DNA of 64,000 nucleotides from Temnothorax longispinosus (taxonomy: Eukaryota > Arthropoda > Insecta > Hymenoptera > Formicidae), in contig NC_092364.1 in NCBI RefSeq assembly GCF_030848805.1, positions 19,387,447-19,451,446 of the forward strand. Reading direction: 5' to 3'. The notes under the pieces were generated by a model. That model worked only from the letters and a program-made list of their open reading frames with translations, was not told where the DNA came from and searched no databases. How positions within the stretch are numbered: the first letter of the stretch is position 1; the number at the start of each line of letters is the position of its first letter. Shown here piece after piece: positions 1-12,572 of this stretch. The position numbers and the translations under genes are program-made.

Positions 1-958
1 CGAACTCGCGCATAATTTTCATTTTAATACCGTCGCCGTGTAGCGCTATAGTCCGAAATACTCCGCCGCGAAGTTTCACGCGGGTATTTATCAAACCGCT
101 GTTAAGTCCGGCGCGTCGATACGCGCATACTCCGTATTTATTCGATGAGTCGCCGAATACGTAACGGCATTAACTCCCGAACTTATGGAGCGAAAGTTTT
201 ATCGCCACGGCACTCTGCTCCGTACAGCTGCGCGGTATATATATACGTTCCGCGTAACATACGGGCGAACTATTTGGCCGGAAAGTCGTTAACTATTAGC
301 GCCGACTTGACTTATGTACCCGGAAAGACGTACGATCCGCTACGATCGTGCTCGATGCATTTATTTTCACCGCTCGCTTGCGTAATATGTCAGATTGTCG
401 TTTCCATTTCTTCCCACTTCTATATACATATGCTTACAGCTTATCGCACAAACAGGAACCGAGAGGCACTCCTAAGTGATACGTCGCGTGACGCCGCGGT
501 TCAAAAATTATATCGATAATTTAAAAATCGTATGACTTGCGTTGCAGAGAGTAGGTAAGCCTATCGAAAGATATCCGCGTCGAGTGACATCTGCTCGGCG
601 CGGCACGGTATGCGCTCCGCATTTCCGTCCTCTTTTATGCCTTGTCACGACGTTGCGCGACATTTACGATGTCACGTATACCCATCGCGTACGCCCACAT
701 AATTACTTGGCGCGGCGAAAGAGAGAAAGGGAGAGACAGAGGAGAGATCCCAATTAACACGCCCCAGGTTCCTCTCTCCGGATGAATCGTGATCGTCCTC
801 TGCCGGGTGCATCCCCGATCGTCTGACGGAACGGGCTCTGTGCTCGCTTTCGATTAAAATTCATTAAAGCCGCTGAGATTAGTGCGGTTCTGGAAATGGA
901 CTTGGAAGGCCGCGCGACGCATATCAATCGGTCGAGGCGACGAGGGGCGGAGAAGGAT

Positions 959-1076
959 GCATCAGAAAGAGAGAACGGAGGAGAAGAAAGAGAGGAGGAC
1001 CGAAGAAAGAGGAGACGAGAGGGCGGAACAAAGAGGAAGGAGAGAGAGAGAGAAAGAGCGAGAAAGAGAGACGGGC
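959..1076 (+). repeat. GA-rich purine tract
   Basis: The top strand is almost all purine, ending in a clean (GA)n run at about 1038-1052 and continuing with GAAA units to 1070. Translations here are R/E/K-rich on the plus strand and S/L-rich on the minus strand, which explains the open frames. Such tracts can form triplex DNA and bind GAGA-type factors; that is general knowledge, not shown here. Confidence 0.85.
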
Positions 1077-2101
1077 GGAGAGACCTGAGAAAGAAAGCCG
1101 GGGCGAGTCGCTAATGAGAGCGACAATTCAGTGTGTCGGGCGCAGGCAGCGCGCGGAATGCAGTCGGCTTCCAGCATTCAGAAATTTATTCCCGCCGCCT
1201 TCCGCCAGCTTCGTTTTATCGCCTGACAATATGCCGCTCCGAGAGAGAGAGACCAAGCTCGCCGGAGAGCCCGTGTGTACTCGCGAAGTTACAAAATCGA
1301 CGCCCGCCCGATGTGCGTCGAGCGGTAACTCCTGTGCGAGAGATCGCCGTGAGATTGATTTTTCCATCGGCGGAATCTGCATGCGGAATTATTGTCGACC
1401 GGTTCGCATTTCTACTCTTTATCGCACGATCGAGTCTTTTAATCCCGACCGCTGTATGTCACAACCTGCTGAAGCGGTATTTATGGCGTGCAGTGTTAAC
1501 TACCCTACTTGTGTTCTTGAGTATTTTTGCCGTTGTACAGTTTGCATGTCACGTGCAGAACTGAAAAGCACAGTCGGACCAAATATAAAAGCAAAGAAAA
1601 ATATAATCTAGCATTAAGACAAATGGCTGAGAAAAAGTTGGAAAAATTCTTGGGGCATATGTGTACAACAATTAATTGTAAGAATTTATATATTGCGCGT
1701 GTAAGAAGGAAAAGGCAAAATGTATGAGCAGACGTGTTTATCCCCAAGTAATTAGTCTTTTCTATTACGAGCGCAGTGGAAAGAGCATCCCCCCCAAGGA
1801 GACACTTCACCCTTAGCGGCGCCGAAATCTGGTAACCATTCGCCGACTTAACCGGAGTTTTACGAACGGCTTTGAGCGAGACAATGGCGGGGTTCCGGGT
1901 TTACATTATTTAATGCCGCGCAGTCGGTGGTCGGGGCGTTAATTAGGCGGCGCTCATATGCTAATACGGGGGACTAAGCTCCGCTTACTCGCGTAGTAGC
2001 TGCCATGAGCCAAGTACAAGCATACTGCGCTCATTCGGTTACTCGGTTATAGTATGCCAAGTTTCGTACTAGCCCTACGGTGTCGCACCTATTCGAGCAC
2101 C

Positions 2102-2145
2102 CACACGCGCGCACGCACGCCACGCACGCACGCACACACTCGCGT
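2102..2145. repeat. CA/CG alternating tract
   Basis: A run of CACACG, CGCG and GCAC units, nearly strictly alternating purine-pyrimidine, followed by a C/T-rich stretch. It is a simple repeat with Z-DNA potential. Confidence 0.8.
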
Positions 2146-3144
2146 TGAAACCCTGCGCTCACACCGAGCCCGTCGAGCTATTTGTCTCGCTAATATCTTC
2201 TCCTCCCGCTCCCTCCGCAATCGTCTTCCTTCTACGCTTCTAACAAGGTAACAAAGCCGGCCTACCTCCCTCCGTTTCCCTCTCGTTCTCATCTTGAATT
2301 TGCCTATTCTCGCGTTTTGACATAAGCATCTATGCGAACAAGCTATACGGGGTTATTTTGATTCTTCATGGTAGAGCCATTGTAAAAGTAACTATTATAA
2401 ACGATTAAAGTGCTGTAAAATTGGCAACAGAAAATGCGAGTAATATAACGAGTTATAATTTGTAATAGTAGACTTTGCAGAAAGTATAAGAAACTAAACG
2501 CATGATCTTATTCTTATCGAAACGAAGTTGTAATCGTGATTATTTATAAAACTAATTATAAAAGCAATCATATAGTCAAGTCATGAAACTAATGTCACCA
2601 TCATGCTCCGTGTCATCTGATCAAAGTTACACCGCATTATAGAAGGTTAGATCGGCGCATTACAGAAAGAAGCTGCGATCTCTAATTCTTTACACGTGAA
2701 TGATGCCCGACGCCTCGAAGGCGTTCGGAGACCGTATCGAGGGTCCGCGTCGTCTAAGATTTCCCCGATAGGACCGATTCCGCGCGGTCTCCATCTAGAT
2801 CAGTATCTAAATAGCCGACGATCCTCCAAAGGGATTCGTCATTCTAACACACCACTCGAAGGTAGAAGACACGAGAGAAGGACCGCGCTTCTCTTTCGCC
2901 TGATTTAATTTATTCGCCCTGAGATCGAAGAGGGATATAATCGAATCGTTTGGACACGGTCGATTGCGGAATTTAGCATTTCTTATTTTGCATTGAAATA
3001 ATTTAGTTGAAATTATTCAAGTAGTAGTTTCTACTACGTATGTTCTTACTCTGTTTCTTAGTTGAAATAATTTAAATAATTAAAATTCTCGTCATTTCTC
3101 CTCCAGTTTGTCATTGCGTTTGTAGAAAATCAAAGCTGGAGCGG

Positions 3145-3156
3145 TATATATAAAAG
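3145..3156 (+). promoter_or_regulatory. TATA-box-like sequence
   Basis: The sequence TATATATAAAAG matches the insect TATA consensus and stands at the edge of an AT-rich valley. No initiator-like TCAGT lies at the expected spacing of about 30 bases; the nearest TCAGG is over 50 bases downstream. No convincing open frame follows. AT-rich DNA yields such matches by chance, so this is only a weak promoter candidate. Confidence 0.15.
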
Positions 3157-5071
3157 CGTTTCAAGCCGGTCGCCACCTCGATAAAAATCTCTTATCGCTG
3201 ATCAGGATACGTCACCGAACGTCGCCGCACCTGTTCGACTAGATGTAAAAATAGTCCGAGAGTTAGTAAAATCCGCGTGTAGGTAGCCCACGAAGCAACA
3301 CGGTCAGGATTACATCCTAACCCTATATATATATAAACTATTAGAAGATATAACGTGGCCTATGGCGGAATCGGTAACTCTATATTGTAGCGGCGGCTTC
3401 TTTTGATGCGACGCGCTTCATCCAGCCTTATAGCGCTCGTCCACCGCCACGGTATGGTACCGCAGCCCATCCAAGTAGAACCGGCTACAAGAGTCTCGAA
3501 TACCTCCTCAGGTACTCTCTCGGTGCCCGATCATCGCGAATGCCTGAGAAGATAACGAGTACGAGCTTGTTCTGTGAGGGTATTTTATCTTTGCGTTGCC
3601 ATATACTCGAGAAGAAGACAAAGTTAATCTTCCTTCTTCACACCTGTTTTTAAGTTACCTTTTTCTTCATCGGGCCTTCCAACTTTTTTTGGCTTATTCA
3701 CGTAGTACTCTGGCAAACAATTGAAAGAAACGAAATAAATGGTCACGTAGATAGCGAGACAAGCAGACACATATGAATATATACGCTTAAAAGTATGTTT
3801 AGTAAACTCCTGTGTGCGCAAGACCCGATGGTTAAACTATCTCACAATCAGTTAAACCTAATTGTAAGATTAGCTCCAGCCGACGCTATATCGGCCACGA
3901 ACGTTACAGGACATATCAGGGTACGTAGAATGATCTGACGATACATATCATCGCTACTTATAACAAATGTAAGCAGTATTATAACGTCGGTCACATTCAT
4001 AGCGTCCGGTCGGGATCCGATTACGTTACGACGAACTATACGCGTGTATAAAGGAGAGTTTATCCCCGGAAGAAAAAGCAGCATGGGTCTTGAGTCAATA
4101 TATAACGCGGACGAAATAAGGCCTGGCTTCGCGGGAAGGCGCACTAAGGCGACGTGTCAGCAACGGCACACATTTGTCGTTTGATAAGAGAGTAGCGTAT
4201 TATAACGAGAGCGTGATATAAATACTTTTACAATCAGGGCCACGGGTGACGATTGAATCGACCGTCCGACCGTGGCGTCGATGTCAGCCCGAGACGATTA
4301 CGAACGCGTCTCGATGCACGCAACGTAGGCAGCGCGATAACGAGAACCGCTGCAGTGCATCTCTTCTTCGCACCGGATCTGACGATTATCCGCCGCGATA
4401 CACTGAGCCGATCATTAAGGAGATGTCCACCCGGACGTTCGTGGAAGGCACCGAGGTGCCTGCGACGACGCCGAGGATGCATCTGTGCGCGTGCAACATG
4501 CGCACCGTGTCTCTCCGGTGTCGTGGCTATGTTATCTCGGTCGCCGATTATAACGAACGAAGATACGGCTTGCACGTAATCGGGTTGTGCGCGATATTAT
4601 CCGCATTGCAGATTTCGCTGCGCCAAACATTGGCTACCGTACGCGTGTATGTCTATTAATTGCGTTAAGTGATAGTAATGCCTCTCGCTCTCCTGAGACG
4701 AAGATGAAGGGTTCGAATAAAATAACTGCGCTATCTTCTTTCTCCTTTTTTCTTGTCGCACCAGTATCATCCGCGATGTCTTTTTAACGACCATGCCGCA
4801 AACGGAAGGATCAGAATCGATTCCTCTTGACGCGAATCTTTTCTTTCGTCTCCTTGTTTCTCCTTCTCGTCTTGCTCATCGCCATCAAGTAGTGAGTCGT
4901 CGAGAGAATTTGAGATAGAACGTGAATCTATAGGCTCGTCATTATTTATAATTTTCCGCTCTGTTGGCCGTCCGATGTCGGCGTCGTTGCGCCCTTGTGC
5001 TTCCGCGCCTTAAAAGAATGATCGAGGTAGAAAAGCCCTTTTTCTTTGCCACCGGCGCATCCGTTCTGAGG

Positions 5072-5112
5072 TACGACGACGACGACAACGACGGTAACTA
5101 CGACGACGACGA
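5072..5112. repeat. (GAC)n trinucleotide repeat
   Basis: Imperfect run of GAC/GAT units interrupted by an AACGACGGTAACTAC segment. It reads as poly-Asp on the plus strand and poly-Val on the minus strand, so the frames across it are low-complexity artefacts. Confidence 0.85.
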
Positions 5113-6180
5113 GATGAGAAGACGGAAGACACAGGGAACAAGAGAAAGAAGAAGGGCTTGACCGCCCCCGCAACTCGAAGAGGCGTCGAGATGCCCGCCT
5201 CGATAATACCTGAGACAATGACCGACCGCCATCGTTACCCGCCTGGAAACGCGTACTCGCGCGCGACACCGCGTGCCGGGAACGCTCTCTTATACCTGGA
5301 ATCAATTTATCAAGGCTGGAAAGAGTACGGTACGGTTGTGAATCGTCAACAGAGTATCGAGTATTCCCTCATACGGATTAGCCTTATTGCGATAATGAAT
5401 CTGCTAAAATATAGAAGGTTTCTTTGTACATTACAACATTACTGTTAATATACATTATTATTTTTCATTTAGGAGGCAATCCTTCTGATCTATCGCAATC
5501 AAAATGCGATTAACCGCACACAGAAAAATACTGATGATGTATTTACTAAAAGCCCTCACGCGGGATTACTACAGAGTTACAGCGCTTCGTGTTATAGCCG
5601 TTATAGCCCCGGCGTTTGTTACGTCACGTTAAAATCCCCCTAATGAGACACGTCTTCGCGGCATGATCTTCGAAGTCTGTCCGACAGCGCGAGATGCAAT
5701 TAGCAGGGTCCTTAAGCGCGGCAATCTCGATGAGAATCGTCGGAACGATTTGGTGGACGATGGGGCCATGCGCGCACGCACGTACCTTAATAACAGATTT
5801 TTGCCCGATCTCCGAGATGCGACGGAGTGATTAAGTCACTCTTTAACAGTCGCGTCAGGCCAGACGTGTGTGTGTCGCGTATGTCCACGCCACACACATA
5901 CACATGTATACACATGGAGCATTGGATAACGAGAGCACAGTGAAGAACGTCGGTCGTCCGCATCTCGGAGGAGCTCGTTAGACAGCCTACGCCACCGCTC
6001 GCCCAGACTTATCGTCCCGACTCGCTTCAGTTCGTTTCTCTTCTTCCTCGTTTCCACCGCCTCTTCGCGTGTCTCTCGTCCGAGACTGTCCGTCCGTTTG
6101 TCCGTCAACGAGGGAGACGAAAAGCGCAACGGCGCGGAGCACGACTTCGCGGAGCGGCAATTCAACCATTTGCACAAAGC

Positions 6181-6234
6181 AGAGAAAGAGAGAGGAGGAA
6201 AGAGAGAGAGAAAGAGAGAGAGAGGGGGGAGAGA
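6181..6234 (+). repeat. GA-rich microsatellite
   Basis: Imperfect (GA)n with GAAA and GGAA interruptions, ending in a G-run near 6225. Frames crossing it give R/E-rich or S/L-rich peptides on the two strands. Confidence 0.85.
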
Positions 6235-7290
6235 CGATCTTCAAAGCAACGTTAACGACGATCATCTGGCGGTTTCTGAATTCCAAATGATACGGCGCTC
6301 CGCGCTCTTTGAGAACCGCGTATTTTTAGACGGTTAATTATACGGCGCGACCAATCGTCACCGCGTGATTAAGTCCGCCGATATTTTGCCTTCTTCGTCC
6401 TCTTTGCGTAAGACACTCCGGAATTACGTTTCTTTTCCTCATTGTATATACCAGAATCTATTGCAAAGAGTTTCAATTTATCGATTATTCTTAAATTTAC
6501 GTTGATTATATTAGTGCTAATTCGTAATATGTTATCATGAGAGATAATTTCAGCATGATACGTACACGTTACGAAATCGGAACGATTATTCCGTGTCCGT
6601 TCAAAATGAACGATGTCGATACAAATTCCTCGCACGAGGTCGATGGTAAATAATAAAGCGCTAGTTACCGGACAACTTTACGTTACAACTGTGTCGATCG
6701 TTATCAGCCGTCATAGATATTGTAGTCATACCCTTAATGAGACTAACGCGTCGTCTTATCGATTCGTTTTATTAATTTACCAAGTGTTACGATACTCGCC
6801 GTGGCGAATGGTCGCAATTTCCAGATCGTGACGATGACGATGGCGACCGCGACGACGAATAACAATACTGGTTTTCTAATCGCATTACGATCGCGAGACC
6901 ACTGCTTTCACGGGCTTCTAAGCGAGATTTTTCCGCTGTTTGCAGCTTCGAGACGAATAACACGCGAGGATCGCGGCGCGATGTATAGGGGCGAGAATCT
7001 AGAACGGGAGGCCAGGTGCCGCGAAAACTTTATTTAAATAAAACTGACGTAAACCTCGATATTGCCGTTCGGGTTTATGTATTCAGGTATAACACGAGTT
7101 ATTTCGCTTTTAATGATCGCGCGTAAAACATTCGGTCTTGATTAAACGTGACGTCAAACGAGAAAGCGCAAATCGCTGCATCTCTCTCAGTACTTGCACA
7201 AAGAAACGATGCGTTTTAATTCTTTCCCTTTCGCTGCATATTTATGTCATTATGAGTTTTTGTCCTGTCGAGCGTTTTTTAAATATATTT

Positions 7291-7440
7291 AAGGCTGGTA
7301 TTCATAGTCGGTTCTTATATTTAAAACCGTCTTAAGTACAATCTTAAGATGTCATTAACCAATCACAGAGCCGTATTAGCATCTTAAGATATTACTTAAG
7401 ACGGTCTTGAAATAAGATCTGACTATGAATACCGGCTTTT
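7291..7440. mobile_element. Fold-back MITE-like element
   Basis: About 150 bp that folds back on itself. The left arm begins at about 7293 and reads GGTATTCATAGTC; the right end reads GACTATGAATACC. The two arms stay complementary with few mismatches for about 58 bases, inward to ATCTTAAGAT on each side, leaving a loop of about 30 bases (7351-7380). There is no coding capacity. This is the structure of a non-autonomous fold-back element (MITE). Target duplication is unclear: TTTAA occurs at both edges (7288-7292 and 7439-7443), but the AT-rich flanks make this ambiguous. Superfamily is not assigned. Confidence 0.75.
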
Positions 7441-8200
7441 TAAATTACTTCTTGCTCTCTTTTCCCAAGGCAATTGTTTGAAATTTTCGGCAATCGTACA
7501 TAAAACTGATTGGATAATAAATTCGGCTGATTAGACTCGCCTGTCGGATCACGTCTCGATCTGATATTCTAATGTGCATGTCTCGTTGCATTTCGGGACA
7601 CGAGAGAGATCACCTGCTTTTCGTCCGCGCGTTAGTGGTGCCGTTTGCGTGGTTCTTAAACGGCCGAGCAAAACGACCGAACACGCGTATAAATTGAAAT
7701 TTACGAAGTAGTCGGTGGAATCGCGTGATAGAAGCGACCTCTCATCGTCGTTTTCTCGCCGGGAGCTGTGCTGATCGTGGGCAAGGATCTCTCCGCTTCT
7801 TTCATTCACACTTTCGTGCATCGCCATGATCGTCTGAAATTTAACTTCGCTTGTCATGCTATATCGACATTAATGATTTTCATTTACATCCGTTTTATAT
7901 CTTGCCTAGAGCTTTTACAAAAACGATCGTCATGCAAATTAATTATTTTCTCATGCTGGCGTAAAATTGATAGTAAAAATACACGACGATAAATTTAGGT
8001 GTCTCCTCATTTATAAGAGATTCGCGCGGATTACAACACGCATTACGTCGCGATTTCATACCAGTTTGTTAACCGACGCGAACTCAGAGAAGTAATAAAT
8101 TGCGGCTATTGACAGGCAACATGAGACTGCCACGGCGGAGGCATCGTCGCACACCGGGGTCCGTTCGTCCCGAATTTTTTTTTGCGTTCCGCCTGCGAGG

Positions 8201-8229
8201 TCGCCGCGCCGCGCCGAGCCGCGCCGCGA
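8201..8229. repeat. CCGCG-type GC repeat
   Basis: Tandem CCGCG/CCGAG units give a short, all-GC, CpG-dense run. A similar run occurs at 43746-43772. Confidence 0.75.
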
Positions 8230-10518
8230 CAGAACGGAAACCGTTTTGCCGAGAGACAAAGACCGAAATTCCATAGAGGCGTGAAGCACCAAGGAGCTTG
8301 GTAGTAGTCGGCGTAGCGGCGAGGAATGGTGGCTCGTCGTCCCAAGCTTAAGCGTGGGCGGCCCCGCATCCGGCCTAAACTCCCCGAGATAATATAACGC
8401 CGGTTCGTTCGAGACATTTGCACCATCATTAAAATTCGCGATAGCGGATCGAACAGGCACGGTGACATCACCCTCGTTCGCGCGGACCAACTAAGAACCG
8501 CGCGGGGAGGAAGGCCTCGCCGTGTTAAAACCCGCCCTCCCTGTTCGCCGTGCCATCGGCGACGGCCTTCCCGTCTTTCTTCGCCTTCGGGATCTACCTT
8601 GGGAAGAAAGGGCATCACGTAAGCGGCGGATAGGCCGTAACGCATCGATATCGATACACGCGTACGGTATGCGTATAATGAGATTGACGATGATCATTTG
8701 ATAATTAATCTGGAATATTCCCTGAAAGGACACAGTCGATCTTCAATTAATCAGGATAACTTTCAACACCCCGCTTTATTTCTGTCAGTAAAATCAATCT
8801 TTGCTTTCGCAAAGTACGATATAGTGAATCATAAAATCGCGATAAATCGTTGGGCAATAAAATCGCGCTATAAATTACTTCAATGAGCAGCGAGATGTGT
8901 GAGGAATATTTTCACGGTGACTTCTATAATGTATACTTTTATTTAATAGAAAAGAAATAAAGTCATCAAGAGTCTTATCGATTAATCTTTCTTGATATAT
9001 GTACATAAACAAGTGTTTTTTTTATTGCATACTCGTAAATCAAGTTAACGGTGTTATCTAGGATCATTTTATGCGAGTGAAATCTCAATCTTCAAAAGAC
9101 TATCTCCCATGTCTTGAAAATTTGTCGTCTTTGCTTAAATATTTTTGTTTTCCCCGACTATTTTAATATCTTACGATTTAAAAGTCCTCGATTATCTAAG
9201 TAGATCAAACGAGAACTGTCGAGTTGATTTTCCTAGAAATCAAGGGGGAGATTGGCGAAATCTAAACGGTATATTTCCGGCCGTTTTATTCCCGTCCGTT
9301 TGCCGCTAATCAGCGCTTAGTCATATCGACACCTGCATATCGGAGTCCGTGACGCTACGCGGCCGGGGAGCCTCTTTTAATGCCTCGTCGAGAAGATCGT
9401 TCCGACAAGTGGAGAGATCGAAGCACTGCCTTCCGAGAATCTGTATATGAGGTACGTCCATTAAGCGCCGGGTATAGCATCATAAACGTATTTAATAAAA
9501 ATTAAGCCTCATCTCGTCGCGGAGGCTGCCCGATTTTCTCTCCCGTTCCTCGGGTGATCCCCGAGACTTCTCTTCCACCTCCGCGAATATTTATGCAGAT
9601 GCGATGATTCGCGTCGGAGAATGCGTAACGGTAGCGGAGAGAATGCAAATGTGTTACGGTTATAAACGGCGGAGGCGGCACAGACTCCCGCGTTTCGCGT
9701 CGAAACCTGATGCACGCGTGCATTTCCAGTTCGACGTATGCACATCGGCGGCACGGGCGTGTGCGAAAATTACGCGGCGGTCTGGCTGCGCGAGATACGA
9801 TTGTATTCCGAGTACGGCTTTCGGTACTCGCGCGAACCGCGCGCCGGATTTTACGCGGTACATAAGGCGTGACGGGAGTAACGAGCTGTATCGAAGTCAC
9901 GCGCGATAAGGGCTGCAGGCTGCATACGCTGACTAATAGTCCAGCGGACGCTTGTTTATACTTTGGTTGATGACGAGTGATATTTGCATAAATATGTATT
10001 AGCGAGTGGAAGAAATGACGATTCGTGTCTCGTGATATTGATAGAGGATTTAATATAGGACGAAACCTGAGAGAGAAGTAAAAAGGCGTAAATGGAGCGT
10101 GTCGAATGGAGAGTAAGTCAACGCACTTAACGTGAAACGTTAAGTATTAACAACATTCCGTTGCTCTCGTTCAACTGATCGCTAAAATAAAACACTTGCA
10201 TCGCCATTATTTCCGGGAACAATAAAGGCTCAGGGCGCAAAAATCACATGTACAAATTTTACTTCCATCTTATTATTTCGCCAATTTATCAAAATTGATT
10301 CGATAGATTGCGATTTCGCGATCGGAAATAAATCATAATAATCAAATACCACGAACGGATGGATCTCGGGTTTCCTTACGCGCCGCTCGCCTTTTCTGCT
10401 AACATCGAGAGAATGGCGCGCGGTCGCGCTACAAATCCGGCAAAACTCTCGCGGACGACACCTGCTGAATTATTCAGCGAGAGCAGCCGCGGTGTCGTAC
10501 GAGAGCGGCTTTTGATTG

Positions 10519-10568
10519 CTTCTCTTTCTCTCTCTGTCTTTCTCTCTTTCTCTTCCTCTCTCCTTTCG
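10519..10568. repeat. CT-rich microsatellite
   Basis: Imperfect (CT)n with TTTC and TCTG interruptions on the top strand. It gives serine/leucine-rich plus-strand and R/E/K-rich minus-strand translations. Confidence 0.85.
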
Positions 10569-12071
10569 AGGAGAGACCCGAGGTGCGAGAGGCGATAGAA
10601 GGGATAGAGGAAAATTCTTCTGTCGGCCGGACAGGTAACCGAGAAGCCGCAGCAGTTCCGAGGGTCGCGGCGGAAACTACCACGCATCTTTCTCAGTACC
10701 TGTCTGGCACAATCGCATTTCCATCGACGCCGATCTGTTTATACACGATGCCGGACACGCCCGACAAATATTTTCTTGGCAGAATTCTTCCTCCCAGGAT
10801 CGAACGGCAATAATGGCGCTTTCACCGAGATTGACGGGCTCGCAAACGGAACACGGCGCGTTTTAAACAATTTAAACAATCAAACCAGTTAGGTCTCGGT
10901 GAGAATCGAAGATCTGTATCGTTATTATTTCGATCGGTGTTACACACTCGTCTGGAGTTTCTCTTCTCTACTCATGACGAAGATATAACGCGCGTCCACA
11001 AAATGAAATACCTTTTCGCCTCTCATCCTTTTTTTTCGGCCTTTCCAGCCATTGTGTGTTTAGCCACGCTTTCTCGCTGAGCTTGCGGCGAAATGGTACA
11101 TTGAAAAACATAATCTCTTTGATGTTAAGCAATCATCATCAAAGACAATATTAAAGATTAAATCTAAAGTGATTATTATTCGGCGTCCTAGAATTAATAA
11201 AGCGCAGGAAGCGATGTATCATCGGTCTAGAGGTCCGGTTTGTACGAATGGAATGTTGATTGGCTTGATCGCGTTTGCAAATCGTGATTAACGCGCGTCT
11301 TCCGGCTCGGCGGGCATCTTCCTCATCACCCGCGGCCGGGGCATCTTCCGGCGTGATTTCGCGCGTTCCTTCTTTCCGCCGCGCCGCTCCCGTCGCGTCA
11401 GCGGGGTTGGTCAGACGCTCGTTAATCTTTTTTACGACGCGCCTCGCGCGGAAGAGCTCCGTTTCCCTCGGGGGTGACGAAGGAGGTGTCCCGCGCTAAT
11501 AAATAATTTCTCGCGTAGTCCCTGTAGATCTGGCGATGATAACCCGGGCTGAAATACGCCGGACATGGGTCTTCGGGGAGGCACGTGAGGACGAGCACAC
11601 GCGTGCACGGTGGTTACGCGCGACGAACACGAATGCAAGCGGGCGGCGGAGGAGAACGAAAGGGACCGTACACGTACACGCAACTACACTTGGCCGGGAT
11701 GAAAGATGGTCGCTTCATAAGAGATACGAGAACGTATAGCAGGACGAACGTATCAGGGGAGCAATTATATAAAAATGTTATGTCTTGCGGTGGCGCGCTA
11801 GTTTAACCTACTCAATACATACGCAGTTTGTCATCGTTAGTTCCCTATAGCCCTTTGTAACTCGCTTCTTATTACTGAAATATGTTTCTCACCCTGGTCC
11901 CTGGGCTTATAGATCTTGCCTAACAAAGAAAATGATTGACACAAATCGTATTATTTGCAGATAATCTCCCTTTTCTCATCTCTTTCTCTTTTAATTCTTT
12001 CTTTTTTGGGTGGTTATTTCAACGTGATTGAAATAAGTCCACAAGAATCAGATTGATGTTTTTTGTAAACG

Positions 12072-12359
12072 ATGTCGTTATATGTGACGACGAGGAAAAT
12101 GGAAAGATGTTTCGAAATACGCGATAATATACTCGAGATATCAGGAATGCTCACGGAACAAACCTGGGGGATGGGAACCTCGGGGAAGGACCGCAGCGGC
12201 CCTGGAGGGCCCGGTGGTGGTATAAGAGCGCAATTAAAATGCCGCGCTAGCGCCACTCAGCAGCAACCGCCGATAAATAAACGCGACTACCGCTGCACAA
12301 CGAGTAGAATAAGTGTGCAGGAGGACTGTTCCGTAACCAACCAGCCAGCCAGTCAGTAG
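12072..12359 (+). other. Open frame of 95 codons, doubtful
   Basis: Starts at an ATG with A at -3, after an in-frame stop at 12066, and stays open to a TAG at 12357. The composition is fairly balanced, with a short Gly/Pro run near residues 43-50. A TATAAGAG word lies inside it (12221) with a TCAGC 38 bases later. I recognise no domain, and a frame of this size is expected by chance among the many in the window. It is listed only as something to test against transcripts. Confidence 0.1.
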
Positions 12360-12504
12360 GTGGTGGTTGAGAGAGCCTCCTCCGCAGAATTCTCTCCTCT
12401 CGCTCTCCCATCTCTCTTTCTCCTTGTCCTCCCATTCGTCCGTTCTCATTCTACACCCGCGTTTCTCCCGTTCCGTCTCTTTCTCTCTTATTCTTTCTCA
12501 GTTT

Positions 12505-12572
12505 CACGCGCGCACACATACACACAGACACACACCTATATATACATATGTACATATACGCACGCGCGCGCA
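12505..12572. repeat. CA/TA/CG alternating tract
   Basis: About 68 bases of nearly strict purine-pyrimidine alternation: CACGCG, then CACA units, then TATACATATG, then CGCGCGCG. It directly follows a CT-rich stretch (about 12400-12500). The composition favours Z-DNA and cruciform forms. Confidence 0.8.

Larger units (their letters stand above)
1..2340. other. gene-free stretch
   Basis: No gene recognised. Open frames of up to 165 codons (1114-1611) overlap others in different frames and on both strands, and their translations are R/S/P-rich without any domain I know. The stretch is CpG-rich and holds a purine tract and a CA/CG tract, listed separately. The part after about 1600 turns AT-rich for some 130 bases and shows no splice-flanked frame. 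Confidence 0.65.
2341..7290. other. gene-free stretch with AT-rich valleys
   Basis: No gene recognised. AT-rich valleys lie near 2341-2600 and 2940-3130; the second carries two similar copies of a TTAGTTGAAAT-type word. The CpG-rich part at 4230-4660 is open in several frames on both strands (up to 137 codons), which points to low stop density rather than coding. A TATA-like site (3145), a GAC repeat (5072) and a GA tract (6181) are listed separately. Confidence 0.65.
7441..12071. other. gene-free stretch
   Basis: No gene recognised. The largest frame (8106-8645, minus, 179 codons) overlaps a 144-codon frame and is R-rich. AT-rich valleys lie at about 8690-9250 and 10150-10350. A CGCGC run is at 8201-8229 and a CT tract at 10519-10568. 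I see no splice-flanked frame and no RNA gene. Confidence 0.65.

Noticed and set aside
8649..8656. TATCGATA (DREF-type site), also at 26393-26400
   Set aside because: About one match is expected by chance in 64 kb; two isolated sites carry no weight.
11520..11531. CCTGTAGATC, resembling part of miR-10
   Set aside because: Ten-base match only; the flanking bases differ and no hairpin partner is visible nearby.
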